Shown: positions 1 to 6,547, counted from the first letter of the stretch. The stretch: DNA of 10,403 nucleotides from an uncultured Rickettsiales bacterium (GCA_951801155.1 CATOLK010000032.1:1-10403), one strand, 5' to 3'. The notes: generated by a model not told the origin, from the letters alone. Numbers and translations are program-made.

Positions 1-106
1 TTTAAATTTATTTATTTTTATGATTATTTATTCTTTAATTTCCTTCTATTTACGTCATTCCAGATTAGAACTACTTGGAAATTTATTGTCTAGTAATTCT
101 TTATGT
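1..106. repeat. Partial copy of a dispersed palindromic/miniature element
   Basis: This is the first of three related repeat copies in the window; the others are at 1633-1812 and 3146-3393. The shared core runs from about 48 to 106 and is nearly the same as 3242-3300, including the phrase TTTACGTCATTCCAGATTAG. The T-rich stretch to its left also resembles the left half of the other copies. The core folds into an imperfect hairpin (about 67-81 with 86-100, 11 of 15 positions complementary). No terminal repeat of the kind seen in the other copies is visible here. The left end lies outside the window, and the right part after about 106 diverges into a different palindrome. Confidence 0.7.
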
Positions 107-150
107 ATCCCAAAATCCCCCAGACTATCTTTGGGATTTCAGGATACATA
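102..150. repeat. Palindrome next to the repeat core
   Basis: Positions 102-119 pair with 133-150 (16 of 18 complementary, with ends TATGTATCC and GGATACATA) around a 13-nt loop. An alternative register pairs CCCAAA (109-114) with TTTGGG (130-135). The palindrome directly follows the repeat core at 48-106 and precedes another hairpin at 151-186. On the minus strand it lies downstream of the coupling-protein gene but has no clear U-run, so a standard intrinsic terminator is not well supported. It could be part of a palindromic repeat, or an mRNA 3'-end stabiliser. Confidence 0.6.
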
Positions 151-186
151 AAATCTAATTTAATTCATATAAATTAAACTAGATTT
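151..186 (-). other. Strong AT-rich hairpin just after the coupling-protein stop codon
   Basis: Positions 151-165 pair with 172-186 (14 of 15 complementary) with a 6-nt loop CATATA. The stem begins two bases after the stop codon of the minus-strand gene, so it would form in the 3' end of that mRNA. Its pairs are nearly all A-T, and no U-tract follows directly on the minus strand. It may help end or protect the transcript, or it may only be the arm of a palindromic repeat. Confidence 0.5.
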
Positions 187-188
187 AA

Positions 189-1499
189 CTATTTTATCCT
201 AGCTGTATCCATTATTTTTCCCGTAAATTCTGGCTTTTCATAATAGAAAAATTTATTACACTTAATAATTTTAGAATCAACCATTAAAATTATTTCTTCT
301 TTCTTTTTTAAATCAACAATCTCTTGCGGTAACATTAATGGTCTTGCTGATTTATTTCCATTTTCATCAACAATAATTTCATCACCTATCATTTCTGATA
401 ATAAATTAGCTGTATTTCTATTATTAGGAGCAAATATTATTTTATTTGTATTTGAAAGTATTTGATTAACTTCTTTTTCTTCGTATAAATATTTTAATCT
501 ATCAATATTTTGTTCTATAATACAAATTTTTAATTTATAACCCCTAGTATAGGGAATTGTATTAATTATAGAGTCAATTTTACCTAATGTAGTAAATTCA
601 TCTAATATCATTAAAATACCATGTTTAATTTTTTGGCATTCAATATTTAAAGAAACAATTGTATTAAAACATTGTTGATAAAACATTTTAAATAATGGCT
701 TTAATCTTTCCATATCACTTATTTCAACTCCAACATATAGAGTTTGTTTTTCATTTATAAAATCAGATATATTAAAATCACTTTTTGAAGTAGCATAGTC
801 AATTAATGGATCTGACCATAAATATAAAGCTTTTAAGATAGAAAATATTATATCATTTTTTTCATTTTCTGATTTTTTTAAAAATGAATTTATATTTGTA
901 CGTGCCGTCGGATGTAGTTCAACATTATCTAACGCATCTCTTAAATTATTTAAAAATCTCGTACTTTTTATTGTTTTTAAAATTTTACCAAAAGTAATAG
1001 TTTTATTTTCTTCCAATAGGTATAAAATTATACTGGTTAGAAGACTTCTAGCTTCTATCTGTAGATAATCATTTTTATATAGTAAAGGTCTTATTATATT
1101 TTGTATATCATTTACTACAATTTTACTATCTTTAGATATCCAATCCAATGGATTATAACAATTAGTTATACCATCCTTAGCAACTGGATTCCATACAAAC
1201 ACTTTCTGTTTTAATTCATTTTGTCTATAACCACTAGTTAATTTATAATTCTCAAGTTTTATATCATGGATTATCACGGATTCATTCCAAGATAATAAAT
1301 TTGGAATAATAAATGATACACCTTTACCCGTACCTGTTGGTGTTAATAATAACATATTTATATAGGAACTATCCGTAATAGGTTTATTATTAAATTCTCC
1401 ATAAATACATCCTTCATTTTGAAGAAATTTTTCATTATTTAATTCTTCTTCAGTAGCAAAATGTGCTCCTGAAATCTTTATTTTTTTATTTTCATTCAT
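189..1499 (-). CDS. VirD4/TraG-family type IV coupling ATPase lacking the N-terminal membrane anchor
   Basis: The 436-residue protein is a member of the VirD4/TraG coupling ATPases, which recruit DNA or protein substrates to type IV secretion channels. The sequence shows an N-terminal segment resembling the pre-Walker region of VirD4 (GAHFATEEEL, 11-20), Walker A TPTGTGKG (53-60), and the phrase HDIKLENYKLTSG (79-91). An all-alpha domain occupies roughly 140-245, with HPTARTNINSFLKKSENEK and LWSDPLIDYATSKSDF inside it. Walker B ILMILDEF is at 295-302, a downstream sensor glutamine is at 330, and the usual C-terminal tail with RPLMLPQEI is at 386-394. VirD4 proteins are typically 550-700 residues and begin with two transmembrane helices. 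Here the frame is closed by a TAA about 13 codons upstream of the ATG, and no hydrophobic segment is present. No strong Shine-Dalgarno sequence precedes the ATG. No relaxase or other type IV gene is in the window, so it is either an orphan, a soluble variant, or a 5'-truncated copy with intact catalytic motifs. Confidence 0.88.
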   Translation of the reverse strand: MNENKKIKISGAHFATEEELNNEKFLQNEGCIYGEFNNKPITDSSYINMLLLTPTGTGKGVSFIIPNLLSWNESVIIHDIKLENYKLTSGYRQNELKQKVFVWNPVAKDGITNCYNPLDWISKDSKIVVNDIQNIIRPLLYKNDYLQIEARSLLTSIILYLLEENKTITFGKILKTIKSTRFLNNLRDALDNVELHPTARTNINSFLKKSENEKNDIIFSILKALYLWSDPLIDYATSKSDFNISDFINEKQTLYVGVEISDMERLKPLFKMFYQQCFNTIVSLNIECQKIKHGILMILDEFTTLGKIDSIINTIPYTRGYKLKICIIEQNIDRLKYLYEEKEVNQILSNTNKIIFAPNNRNTANLLSEMIGDEIIVDENGNKSARPLMLPQEIVDLKKKEEIILMVDSKIIKCNKFFYYEKPEFTGKIMDTARIK

Positions 1500-1561
1500 A
1501 ACAAATCCATTGTTATTGATAATATTACAATTATATTATGTATAAATTTTATTTTATATAA

Positions 1562-1583
1562 GTTATTTATCATAATAAATAAC
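1562..1583. promoter_or_regulatory. Perfect 9-bp palindrome upstream of the coupling-protein gene
   Basis: GTTATTTAT (1562-1570) and ATAAATAAC (1575-1583) are perfect inverted repeats separated by CATA. The site lies 63 bp upstream of the start of the minus-strand coupling-protein gene, where an operator could sit. A TATAAT-like hexamer for the same strand is at 1530-1535, but no good -35 box accompanies it. In sequence this AT-rich a palindrome can arise by chance, so the operator role is only a possibility. Confidence 0.3.
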
Positions 1584-1632
1584 ATTATAATTTTATAAAA
1601 AATATAACTGTCAAGAAAATTATTAAATAATT

Positions 1633-1812
1633 GGCACTGCCCACTTATATATCAAATTACTAAATAATTAAAATATTTTTTATTTAATATTTTTATTATT
1701 TATGTTTATTTTATTGATCTTTCATTATTTACGTTATTCCAAATTAGATTTTCTAAACAATAAATCGCTAAGAAATTGTACAATACTATTTAATGTGTAA
1801 GTGGGCAGTGTC
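1633..1812. mobile_element. Miniature element with IS1-like inverted ends and 8-bp target duplication
   Basis: The left end GGCACTGCCCACTTA (1633-1647) and the right end TAAGTGGGCAGTGTC (1798-1812) are inverted repeats matching at 14 of 15 positions. The element is flanked by identical 8-bp sequences AAATAATT at 1625-1632 and 1813-1820, a target duplication of the size made by IS1-family transposases. The ends also resemble the IS1 terminus in the CTGCC-ACTTA portion. The 180-bp interior is AT-rich and has no open frame, so the element is non-autonomous. Its left two-thirds and last 30 bp match the element at 3146-3393, and its internal segment around 1741-1780 forms a weaker version of the hairpin found in the other copies. 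The intact target duplication suggests an insertion recent enough not to have decayed. Confidence 0.85.
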
Positions 1813-1842
1813 AAATAATTTAATGTTGTTAAAATTTTATAT

Positions 1843-1976
1843 TAGACCTCCTGCATAAAAAATTTAAAGTATTTTGAAGTAAGATTTGGAATTTTGTGGA
1901 AAATTACATTTTTTATAGTTTTTTAATTATTTTTAATGTTATTGATAAATATGTAATTTTTTATATGAGAAGTCTA
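1843..1976. repeat. Possible second miniature element with TAGAC...GTCTA ends
   Basis: The left end TAGACCTCCTGCATAAAAA (1843-1861) is imperfectly inverted against the segment ending at 1976, whose reverse complement begins TAGACTTCTC. Outer TA dinucleotides could be a 2-bp target duplication around ends beginning GAC, as in some IS5-family or Tc1/mariner-like elements. The 134-bp interior has no convincing coding frame. The end match is only about 13 of 19, so this is a tentative call. Confidence 0.3.
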
Positions 1977-2063
1977 TTTTTATTCCAAAAATATTTAATA
2001 CAATTTTAGTCAGCAGAGACTAATCCTGTATACAAAGGAGTATTAGGATGTTTTGATTATCTG

Positions 2064-2315
2064 ATGAAAACTAGAAATCAAAACACAGATAAGATTATCA
2101 TTAAAAAGAGACAAAAAGCTAATGATGCTTTAGAAAATGGAATTATGGATCCAGTATGTAAAGAGATGATTACGTGTGCCTATGAGCAGGAAATACCGGA
2201 TATGGAACACAATAAGCAAAGGCTTGGTCAAAGGGAATATACGGAATGTATTTTTTTATTATTTTCTAAATTTTCCATTTTTTCAATCCTAAGGTGGTTA
2301 TTTTTATTTTTTTAA
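2064..2315 (+). pseudogene. Orphan coding fragment of unknown origin
   Basis: The frame is open from 2010, just after a TAG at 2007-2009, and the coding-like part runs to about 2249. The inferred peptide includes TNPVYKGVLGCFDYLMKT around and before the nominal ATG. I do not recognise it. Its composition differs from the surroundings: by eye about one third G+C, with codons such as acg, gcc, cag, ccg and ctt that neighbouring genes use little. The last 20 or so codons become T-rich and read Phe/Leu-rich as the frame runs into the 3' end of the convergent rpe gene. The ATG at 2064 has no ribosome binding site, and the only purine-rich AAGGAG (2035-2040) precedes an out-of-frame ATG. This looks like an internal piece of a longer, foreign or decayed gene rather than a functional small gene. 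Confidence 0.45.
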
Positions 2316-2945
2316 ACTTTCAATTGCTTCTCCATAGTTATTAGATCCAAAAACATAAGAACCTGCCACAAGCACATTTGCTCCAGCATTTTTAACTAAT
2401 TTAGAAGTTTCTTTATTTATTCCACCATCAACTTCTAAATCTATATCTTTATCTCCAATAAGTTTTTTAATATTTTTTATTTTTTCTAGTTGTGATGATA
2501 TAAATTTTTGGCCGCCAAATCCTGGATTAACTGTCATAACTAAAATTAAATCTAAATCGTCAATTATATATTTTAAAACATCTTCATTTGTAGTAGGTAC
2601 AAGTGCAAGTCCTGCTTTAACTTTATAATCTTTAATTTTTTTTATAGTTCTTTCTAAATGAACACATGACTCGTAATGAACTGTTATTATATCAGCTCCA
2701 GCATCCGCCATTGGTTCTATATAACTATCTGGATTTTCAACCATTAAATGAACATCAAAAATTTTATCTGTCCATTTTCTAATATCTTTTACTAATTTTG
2801 CTCCGAATGTTAAATTTGGGACAAAATGCCCGTCCATAACATCTATATGTATATAATCGGCATTATTTAACTTCTCTATTTCTTTATTTAAAATAGAAAA
2901 ATCTGCTGATAAAATTGATGGAGCAATTTTTATTTTTTTTTCCAT
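2304..2945 (-). CDS. rpe: Ribulose-phosphate 3-epimerase
   Basis: The enzyme interconverts D-ribulose 5-phosphate and D-xylulose 5-phosphate in the pentose phosphate pathway, in the cytosol. With the start used here it is 213 residues, close to the family's usual 215-225, and begins MEKKIKIAPSILSADF, the standard N-terminus. The frame stays open upstream to 3008, but those 21 residues are Asn/Tyr/Ile-rich and do not match the family. Metal and catalytic residues are all present: H33 and D35 (YIHIDVMDGHFVPN, 31-44), H66 (FDVHLM) and D173 (DLEVDGGI). The phosphate-binding loop MTVNPGFGGQKF is at 137-148, with the second phosphate-loop region at about 193-200 (VAGSYVFG). The phrasing DAGADIITVH and LILVMTVNPGFGGQKF fits alphaproteobacterial homologues. 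The gene stands alone, its 3' end overlapping the end of the unidentified fragment on the other strand. In a reduced genome it would serve ribose 5-phosphate supply. Confidence 0.95.
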   Translation of the reverse strand: MEKKIKIAPSILSADFSILNKEIEKLNNADYIHIDVMDGHFVPNLTFGAKLVKDIRKWTDKIFDVHLMVENPDSYIEPMADAGADIITVHYESCVHLERTIKKIKDYKVKAGLALVPTTNEDVLKYIIDDLDLILVMTVNPGFGGQKFISSQLEKIKNIKKLIGDKDIDLEVDGGINKETSKLVKNAGANVLVAGSYVFGSNNYGEAIESLKK

Positions 2946-2979
2946 ATTATTAGGTATTTTAAAATAAGTTATATTATAA

Positions 2980-3008
2980 TTAATAACATTTAAATAATTT
3001 AAAATCAA
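2980..3008 (-). promoter_or_regulatory. Candidate rpe promoter
   Basis: On the minus strand a -35-like TTGATT (3003-3008) is followed 17 bases later by TATTAA (2980-2985), 35 bp upstream of the rpe ATG. A better -10 hexamer, TATAAT, lies at 2973-2978 but without a well-spaced -35. The sequence is so AT-rich that the exact boxes are uncertain. This promoter lies inside the upstream extension of the rpe reading frame, which supports the downstream start. Confidence 0.3.
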
Positions 3009-3145
3009 TACAATAAATAAGATTTACAATTTAAAAATTTATATTATTACACAATGTATAATTTTTAAATAAAAAAATAAAAATGATTTATTTAGCTAAA
3101 ATTTTTATAAACTTTTTTAAATGATAATATTAAACTAAAATTTAT

Positions 3146-3393
3146 GGCACTACCCACTTATATATCAAATTATTAAATAATTAAAATATCCTTTTTATTT
3201 AATATTTTCCTTATTTAGGTTTATTTTCTTAGTTTTCTGTTATTTACGTCATTCCAGATTAGAATTACTTGACAATTTATTGTCTAGTAATTCTTAATGT
3301 AGAATCCAGAAATAAATTACTTTAATATAGAAAAAGAATATTAATAATTTTAAAATATAAATAATACTATTTAATGTGTAAATGGACATTGCC
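3146..3393. mobile_element. Second, longer copy of the IS1-like miniature element
   Basis: The left end GGCACTACCCACTTA (3146-3160) differs by one base from the left end of the copy at 1633. The right end (3379-3393) is more diverged, with 11 of 15 positions complementary to the left end. The first 120 bp or so and the last 30 bp (AATACTATTTAATGTGTAA) match the 180-bp copy, while the middle is longer and includes a 15-bp hairpin (3261-3275 with 3280-3294, 14 of 15 paired, 4-nt loop). No exact target duplication remains (AAATTTAT on the left, AGCTATTT on the right). The diverged right end and lost duplication suggest an older insertion. It ends 18 bp before the -35 box proposed for the next gene. 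Confidence 0.75.
3261..3294. repeat. Conserved internal hairpin of the repeat family
   Basis: AGAATTACTTGACAA (3261-3275) and TTGTCTAGTAATTCT (3280-3294) form a 15-bp stem with one mismatch and loop TTTA. The equivalent hairpin at 67-100 is paired at 11 of 15 positions, and the one in the 1633-1812 copy is weaker still. Pairing kept in more than one copy suggests the palindrome is a unit, possibly a palindromic repeat nested inside the miniature element. Confidence 0.6.
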
Positions 3394-3411
3394 AGCTATT
3401 TATTTTTTAAG

Positions 3412-3439
3412 TTGACTTTTTAAAAAGATTTTATAGTAT
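3412..3439 (+). promoter_or_regulatory. Candidate promoter of the 333-residue gene
   Basis: TTGACT (3412-3417) is separated by 16 bases from TAGTAT (3434-3439), a 5/6 and 4/6 match to the vegetative consensus, 28 bp upstream of the ATG. The same TTGACT hexamer is used in the strong rho promoter. The repeat element ends just upstream, at 3393. Confidence 0.45.
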
Positions 3440-3467
3440 TTATCACTATAAAAAAATAGGAGAGAAA

Positions 3468-4469
3468 ATGGAACTAAATGAAATAAAAATTTTAAGACAA
3501 AATAATGAGCTATTAAAAAACATAATTTCTGGAGATACAGATTCTATAATTAAAATAGCTGAAAATTATTTATTATATAGTAATATAAATGATTCAAAAG
3601 AAGCATTAGGTTTTCTTGAAACGATTATCGATAAAGATCAAGAAATATATAAAGAATGTAATTCTTTATTAAAAAAGAAAAAAAGTATAGTACCAAATTA
3701 TATAACTATGGGGCAACTTTTAACTTCCATGAATATTTATATTAAAGTTTTAGAAAAAAAAGATCAACTAAATCCTGACGAAGAAATATTAATAGAATTA
3801 TTAAAAAAAAGAATTGAAAGGATTGAAAATTTCCTTACAGAAGATTTGAGATTAGAAAAAGATAAAAATGGAAAATATACTAGTAGTCCTTTAATATTTG
3901 GGTCAGCAGGAGAATCTGTAGTATTTGTTCCAACTAATGGAAACGCATATCAGACAAAGCAAACTATTTATGGACAAAAGTATGGACAAGAGACTGAAAT
4001 AATTCCACTTAATAAAGAAAATGGTGTTCCAATATTTGTACCAGCAACTGGTGATTATTATTGGAAAAATGAAAAAGATCGCTTAAATAATCAATTTTTT
4101 AAAACTATACAAAAACCCACACCATTTTCAATAAATAATAATTTAATATCTCAAGAAAATAATAACCAATATAAAATGCCACAGATTTATTATCCACAAC
4201 TCGATTCTGTGGATCAAATTATTCAAAAAAATAACAGCCAATATAAAATGCCACAGGTTTATTATCCACAACTCGATTCTGTGGATCAAATTATTCAAAA
4301 AAATAATAATTATTTACAAAAATGTGAAAGATATTATACATCATCAAATAATATAAAGAATTTAAATACAGAAAAGCTAGAAAAAGAATTAATAAATAAT
4401 TTCAATAATATTAGTCATTCTTCAAAAGAAATGGAATCTAATATTGATAATTCCTTAATATTATCATAA
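3468..4469 (+). CDS. Uncharacterised 333-residue protein with internal tandem repeat
   Basis: I do not recognise the family. The start is well supported by AGGAG (3458-3462) five bases before the ATG. Residues 1-130 look helical and charged, with a loose TPR/Sel1-like feel around 21-70 (SGDTDSIIKIAENYLLYSN). Residues 140-200 look beta-rich and contain two similar phrases, VVFVPTNGNAY (151-161) and PIFVPATGDYYW (188-199). Residues 231-278 are a tandem pair of 24-residue units with core QYKMPQIYYPQLDSVDQ. The C-terminal 55 residues are Asn/Ser/Lys-rich and polar. There is no signal peptide and no transmembrane helix. Its codon use resembles the neighbours, so it is probably a resident lineage-specific gene. 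It stands alone, convergent with rho, with which it shares a terminator. A host-directed (effector) role is possible in this setting but is not shown by the sequence. Confidence 0.8.
   Translation: MELNEIKILRQNNELLKNIISGDTDSIIKIAENYLLYSNINDSKEALGFLETIIDKDQEIYKECNSLLKKKKSIVPNYITMGQLLTSMNIYIKVLEKKDQLNPDEEILIELLKKRIERIENFLTEDLRLEKDKNGKYTSSPLIFGSAGESVVFVPTNGNAYQTKQTIYGQKYGQETEIIPLNKENGVPIFVPATGDYYWKNEKDRLNNQFFKTIQKPTPFSINNNLISQENNNQYKMPQIYYPQLDSVDQIIQKNNSQYKMPQVYYPQLDSVDQIIQKNNNYLQKCERYYTSSNNIKNLNTEKLEKELINNFNNISHSSKEMESNIDNSLILS
4158..4301 (+). repeat. 72-bp in-frame tandem duplication
   Basis: 4158-4229 and 4230-4301 are consecutive copies of a 72-bp unit encoding 24 residues. They differ at only a few bases, giving two residue changes (Asn to Ser and Ile to Val). 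The near identity indicates a recent duplication, and the period is an exact multiple of three, so the frame is kept. Copy number could vary between strains. Confidence 0.95.
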
Positions 4470-4521
4470 TGCAAATAATTATATATAAATTAATAGATTT
4501 TCTGCATAATTTTATAAAAAT

Positions 4522-4552
4522 ATCCCCATACATTTTATGTTGGGGATTTTTT
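4522..4552. terminator. Bidirectional intrinsic terminator between convergent genes
   Basis: ATCCCCA (4522-4528) pairs with TGGGGAT (4541-4547), and ACA (4530-4532) pairs with TGT (4538-4540) around a short A/T loop. A T-run follows on the plus strand (4547-4552 and beyond), and an A-rich stretch precedes the stem, giving a T-run on the minus strand. It sits 52 bp after the stop of the 333-residue gene and 32 bp beyond the rho stop, so it can end both transcripts. It is one of the few G/C-rich stems in the window. Confidence 0.85.
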
Positions 4553-4584
4553 ATTTTTTAAATAGTAAAAATAAAAATATATTA

Positions 4585-6444
4585 TTAAGAATTCATACTT
4601 TCAAAAAATTCTGCATTATTTTTTGTAGCACAAATTTTTTCTTTCATAAATTCTATAGCTCCAATACTATCCATTGAAGATAAAATTTTTCTTAACATCC
4701 AAGTTTTACTTAATGTAGCTTTATCGACTAATAACTCTTCTTTTCTAGTTCCAGATTTAGTTACATCAATAGCTGGGAAAATTCTTTTATCTGAGATTTT
4801 TCTATCAAGGACTATTTCACTATTTCCAGTTCCTTTAAATTCTTCAAAAATTACTTCATCCATTTTTGAACCAGTTTCAACTAAGGCTGTAGCTATTATA
4901 GTTAAAGAACCACCGTTTTCAATATTTCTTGCTGCACCAAAAAATCTTTTTGGTTTTTGCAAAGCATTAGCATCTACACCACCGGTTAAAACTTTTCCAG
5001 ATGATGGAACAACATTATTATAAGCTCTAGCTAATCTTGTTATAGAATCAAGTAAAATAACTACATCATTACCAGTTTCTACAATTCTTTTTGCTTTTTC
5101 AATTACTATCTCTGCCAATTGAACATGCCTAGCAGCAGGTTCATCAAAAGTAGAACTTATAACTTCACCTTTTACTGATCTTGCCATATCAGTTACTTCT
5201 TCAGGTCTTTCACCTATTAAAAGTACCATTAAATATATTTCTGGATGACTAGCTGTAATAGAATGCGTTATAGTTTGTAAAAGTGTTGTTTTACCAGTTT
5301 TTGGAGGAGCAACTATCAAAGCTCTTTGACCCTTACCTATAGGGGAAATAATATCAAGAATTCTTGAACTATCGTCTTTTTTATACATAAAAGCTTCAAT
5401 ATTTTCCATTTTTAATTTTTCATCTGGATAAAGAGGGGTTAAATCATCAAATCTTATTCTATGTCTTGCTTGTTCAACACTTAAATTATTAATACTTTCT
5501 AATTTTAAAAGAGCAAAATACTTTTCACCTTTTTTAGGAGCTCTAATTTGACCTTTTATAGTATCCCCAGTTCTTAAACCAAATTTTTTTATTTGCGCCG
5601 GTGATACATAAATATCATCTGGGCCAGCCATATAATTAGAATTTGAAGATCTTAAAAAACCAAAAGTATCTGGTAATACTTCAAGAACACCTTCTCCCAT
5701 AATGGTATTTTCTGGATTTTTTTCTGAAAAACGCTTTAATATACTATAGATCATATCTTGTTTAAGCATTTCGTTTATATTTTCTATTTCTCCATTTGAA
5801 AACTCTATTAATTCCTGTGGTGTTTTTGATTTTAAGAAATTTAATTCAATCGATTCTTTTGGTGGGTATACTTTTTTATTTTCTACAATTGTTTCTTCTT
5901 TTTTGGATTCTTCTTGTTCATTTTCTTGTAGTTCAATATCATCTATTTTATTTTCTTCTTCCAATGAAAGATTTTTTTTATTTTCTTCAGAAGCCATATC
6001 TTCTAATATTTCATTTAATTCTTTACCATCATCCTGCTTAAGTATAAAATTTACACTTTTATCAACAATTTCTAAAGGAAGTTCGTTTTGCTCTTTAATT
6101 TCTAAAACGTTAAATTCATCTTTTTGTATAGGTAAATTATTATTTTTTTTTGGTTTTTTTACATTTAAATTTTTTGCATTTTGACTTTTACCTTTTTTTG
6201 TCTGTGTTTTATTAGAATTCTGGGTATTTTTTTTACCTCTATTGGCTGGAGTTTTTTTATTAATATCATTATTAATATATTTTTGAATTCCTTCTACTTC
6301 GTTATTGATGTTTAATTCAATTTTTTTTTCTAAAATATCTGTAATATCTTCTTTTTTGTTTATAGTTAATTTTTTTCTTACAGTTTTACTCCCAGCATCC
6401 CCTTCGATGCTTTCGTTAAGTTTTATTTCTTGTTCGTCGCTCAT
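4585..6444 (-). CDS. rho: Transcription termination factor Rho with long N-terminal extension
   Basis: Rho is a hexameric RNA-dependent ATPase that ends transcription. The conserved core starts near residue 199 (LNFLKSKTPQELIEF), followed by the cold-shock RNA-binding domain with GEGVLEVLPDTFGFLR (250-265) and the phrase GPDDIYVSPAQIKKFGLRTGD (274-294). The ATPase domain has Walker A APPKTGKT (379-386), catalytic glutamate E412 in GERPEEVTDM, Walker B VVILLD (461-466), Q-loop LTGGVDANALQKPKRFFGAAR (486-506), arginine-finger region LDRKI (R548) and R-loop KSGTRKEE (563-570). All key residues are intact. Rho is usually about 420 residues. This one has 619 because of a 198-residue Lys/Asn/Glu-rich, low-complexity N-terminus that is likely disordered. 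The ATG has no Shine-Dalgarno sequence but lies about 70 nt below a near-consensus promoter. The core reads as alphaproteobacterial. Confidence 0.97.
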   Translation of the reverse strand: MSDEQEIKLNESIEGDAGSKTVRKKLTINKKEDITDILEKKIELNINNEVEGIQKYINNDINKKTPANRGKKNTQNSNKTQTKKGKSQNAKNLNVKKPKKNNNLPIQKDEFNVLEIKEQNELPLEIVDKSVNFILKQDDGKELNEILEDMASEENKKNLSLEEENKIDDIELQENEQEESKKEETIVENKKVYPPKESIELNFLKSKTPQELIEFSNGEIENINEMLKQDMIYSILKRFSEKNPENTIMGEGVLEVLPDTFGFLRSSNSNYMAGPDDIYVSPAQIKKFGLRTGDTIKGQIRAPKKGEKYFALLKLESINNLSVEQARHRIRFDDLTPLYPDEKLKMENIEAFMYKKDDSSRILDIISPIGKGQRALIVAPPKTGKTTLLQTITHSITASHPEIYLMVLLIGERPEEVTDMARSVKGEVISSTFDEPAARHVQLAEIVIEKAKRIVETGNDVVILLDSITRLARAYNNVVPSSGKVLTGGVDANALQKPKRFFGAARNIENGGSLTIIATALVETGSKMDEVIFEEFKGTGNSEIVLDRKISDKRIFPAIDVTKSGTRKEELLVDKATLSKTWMLRKILSSMDSIGAIEFMKEKICATKNNAEFFESMNS

Positions 6445-6519
6445 AATTTATATTTTGTTAAAATAAAATGTAATAAAGTGAATATTTTTTTAAAAATGAT
6501 TAAATATTTCGATGAGGCT

Positions 6520-6547
6520 ATTATAATATATAATTTTAAAAAGTCAA
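6520..6547 (-). promoter_or_regulatory. rho promoter, near consensus
   Basis: Read on the minus strand, TTGACT (6542-6547) is followed after 16 bases by a perfect TATAAT (6520-6525). Transcription would start near 6513, giving a leader of about 70 nt before the rho ATG at 6444. This is the best promoter in the window. Because it lies inside a 70-codon open frame that overlaps the rho start, it argues that this frame is not a gene. Confidence 0.7.

Noticed and set aside
2946..3008. Longer rpe start giving 21 extra residues
   Set aside because: The extra residues are Asn/Tyr/Ile-rich and unlike the family, whose normal N-terminus begins at the ATG at 2945. The candidate promoter also lies within this stretch.
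1..3400. CRISPR array, because short sequences recur three times
   Set aside because: The copies are more than 1 kb apart, have inverted ends and internal palindromes, and show no regular spacing or spacers. They are transposon-like repeats.
5796..6184. Plus-strand Phe/Leu/Ser-rich frames resembling small membrane proteins
   Set aside because: They are antisense to the Lys/Glu/Asn-rich extension of rho, whose reverse complement automatically reads as Phe/Leu/Ser. They have no start signals.
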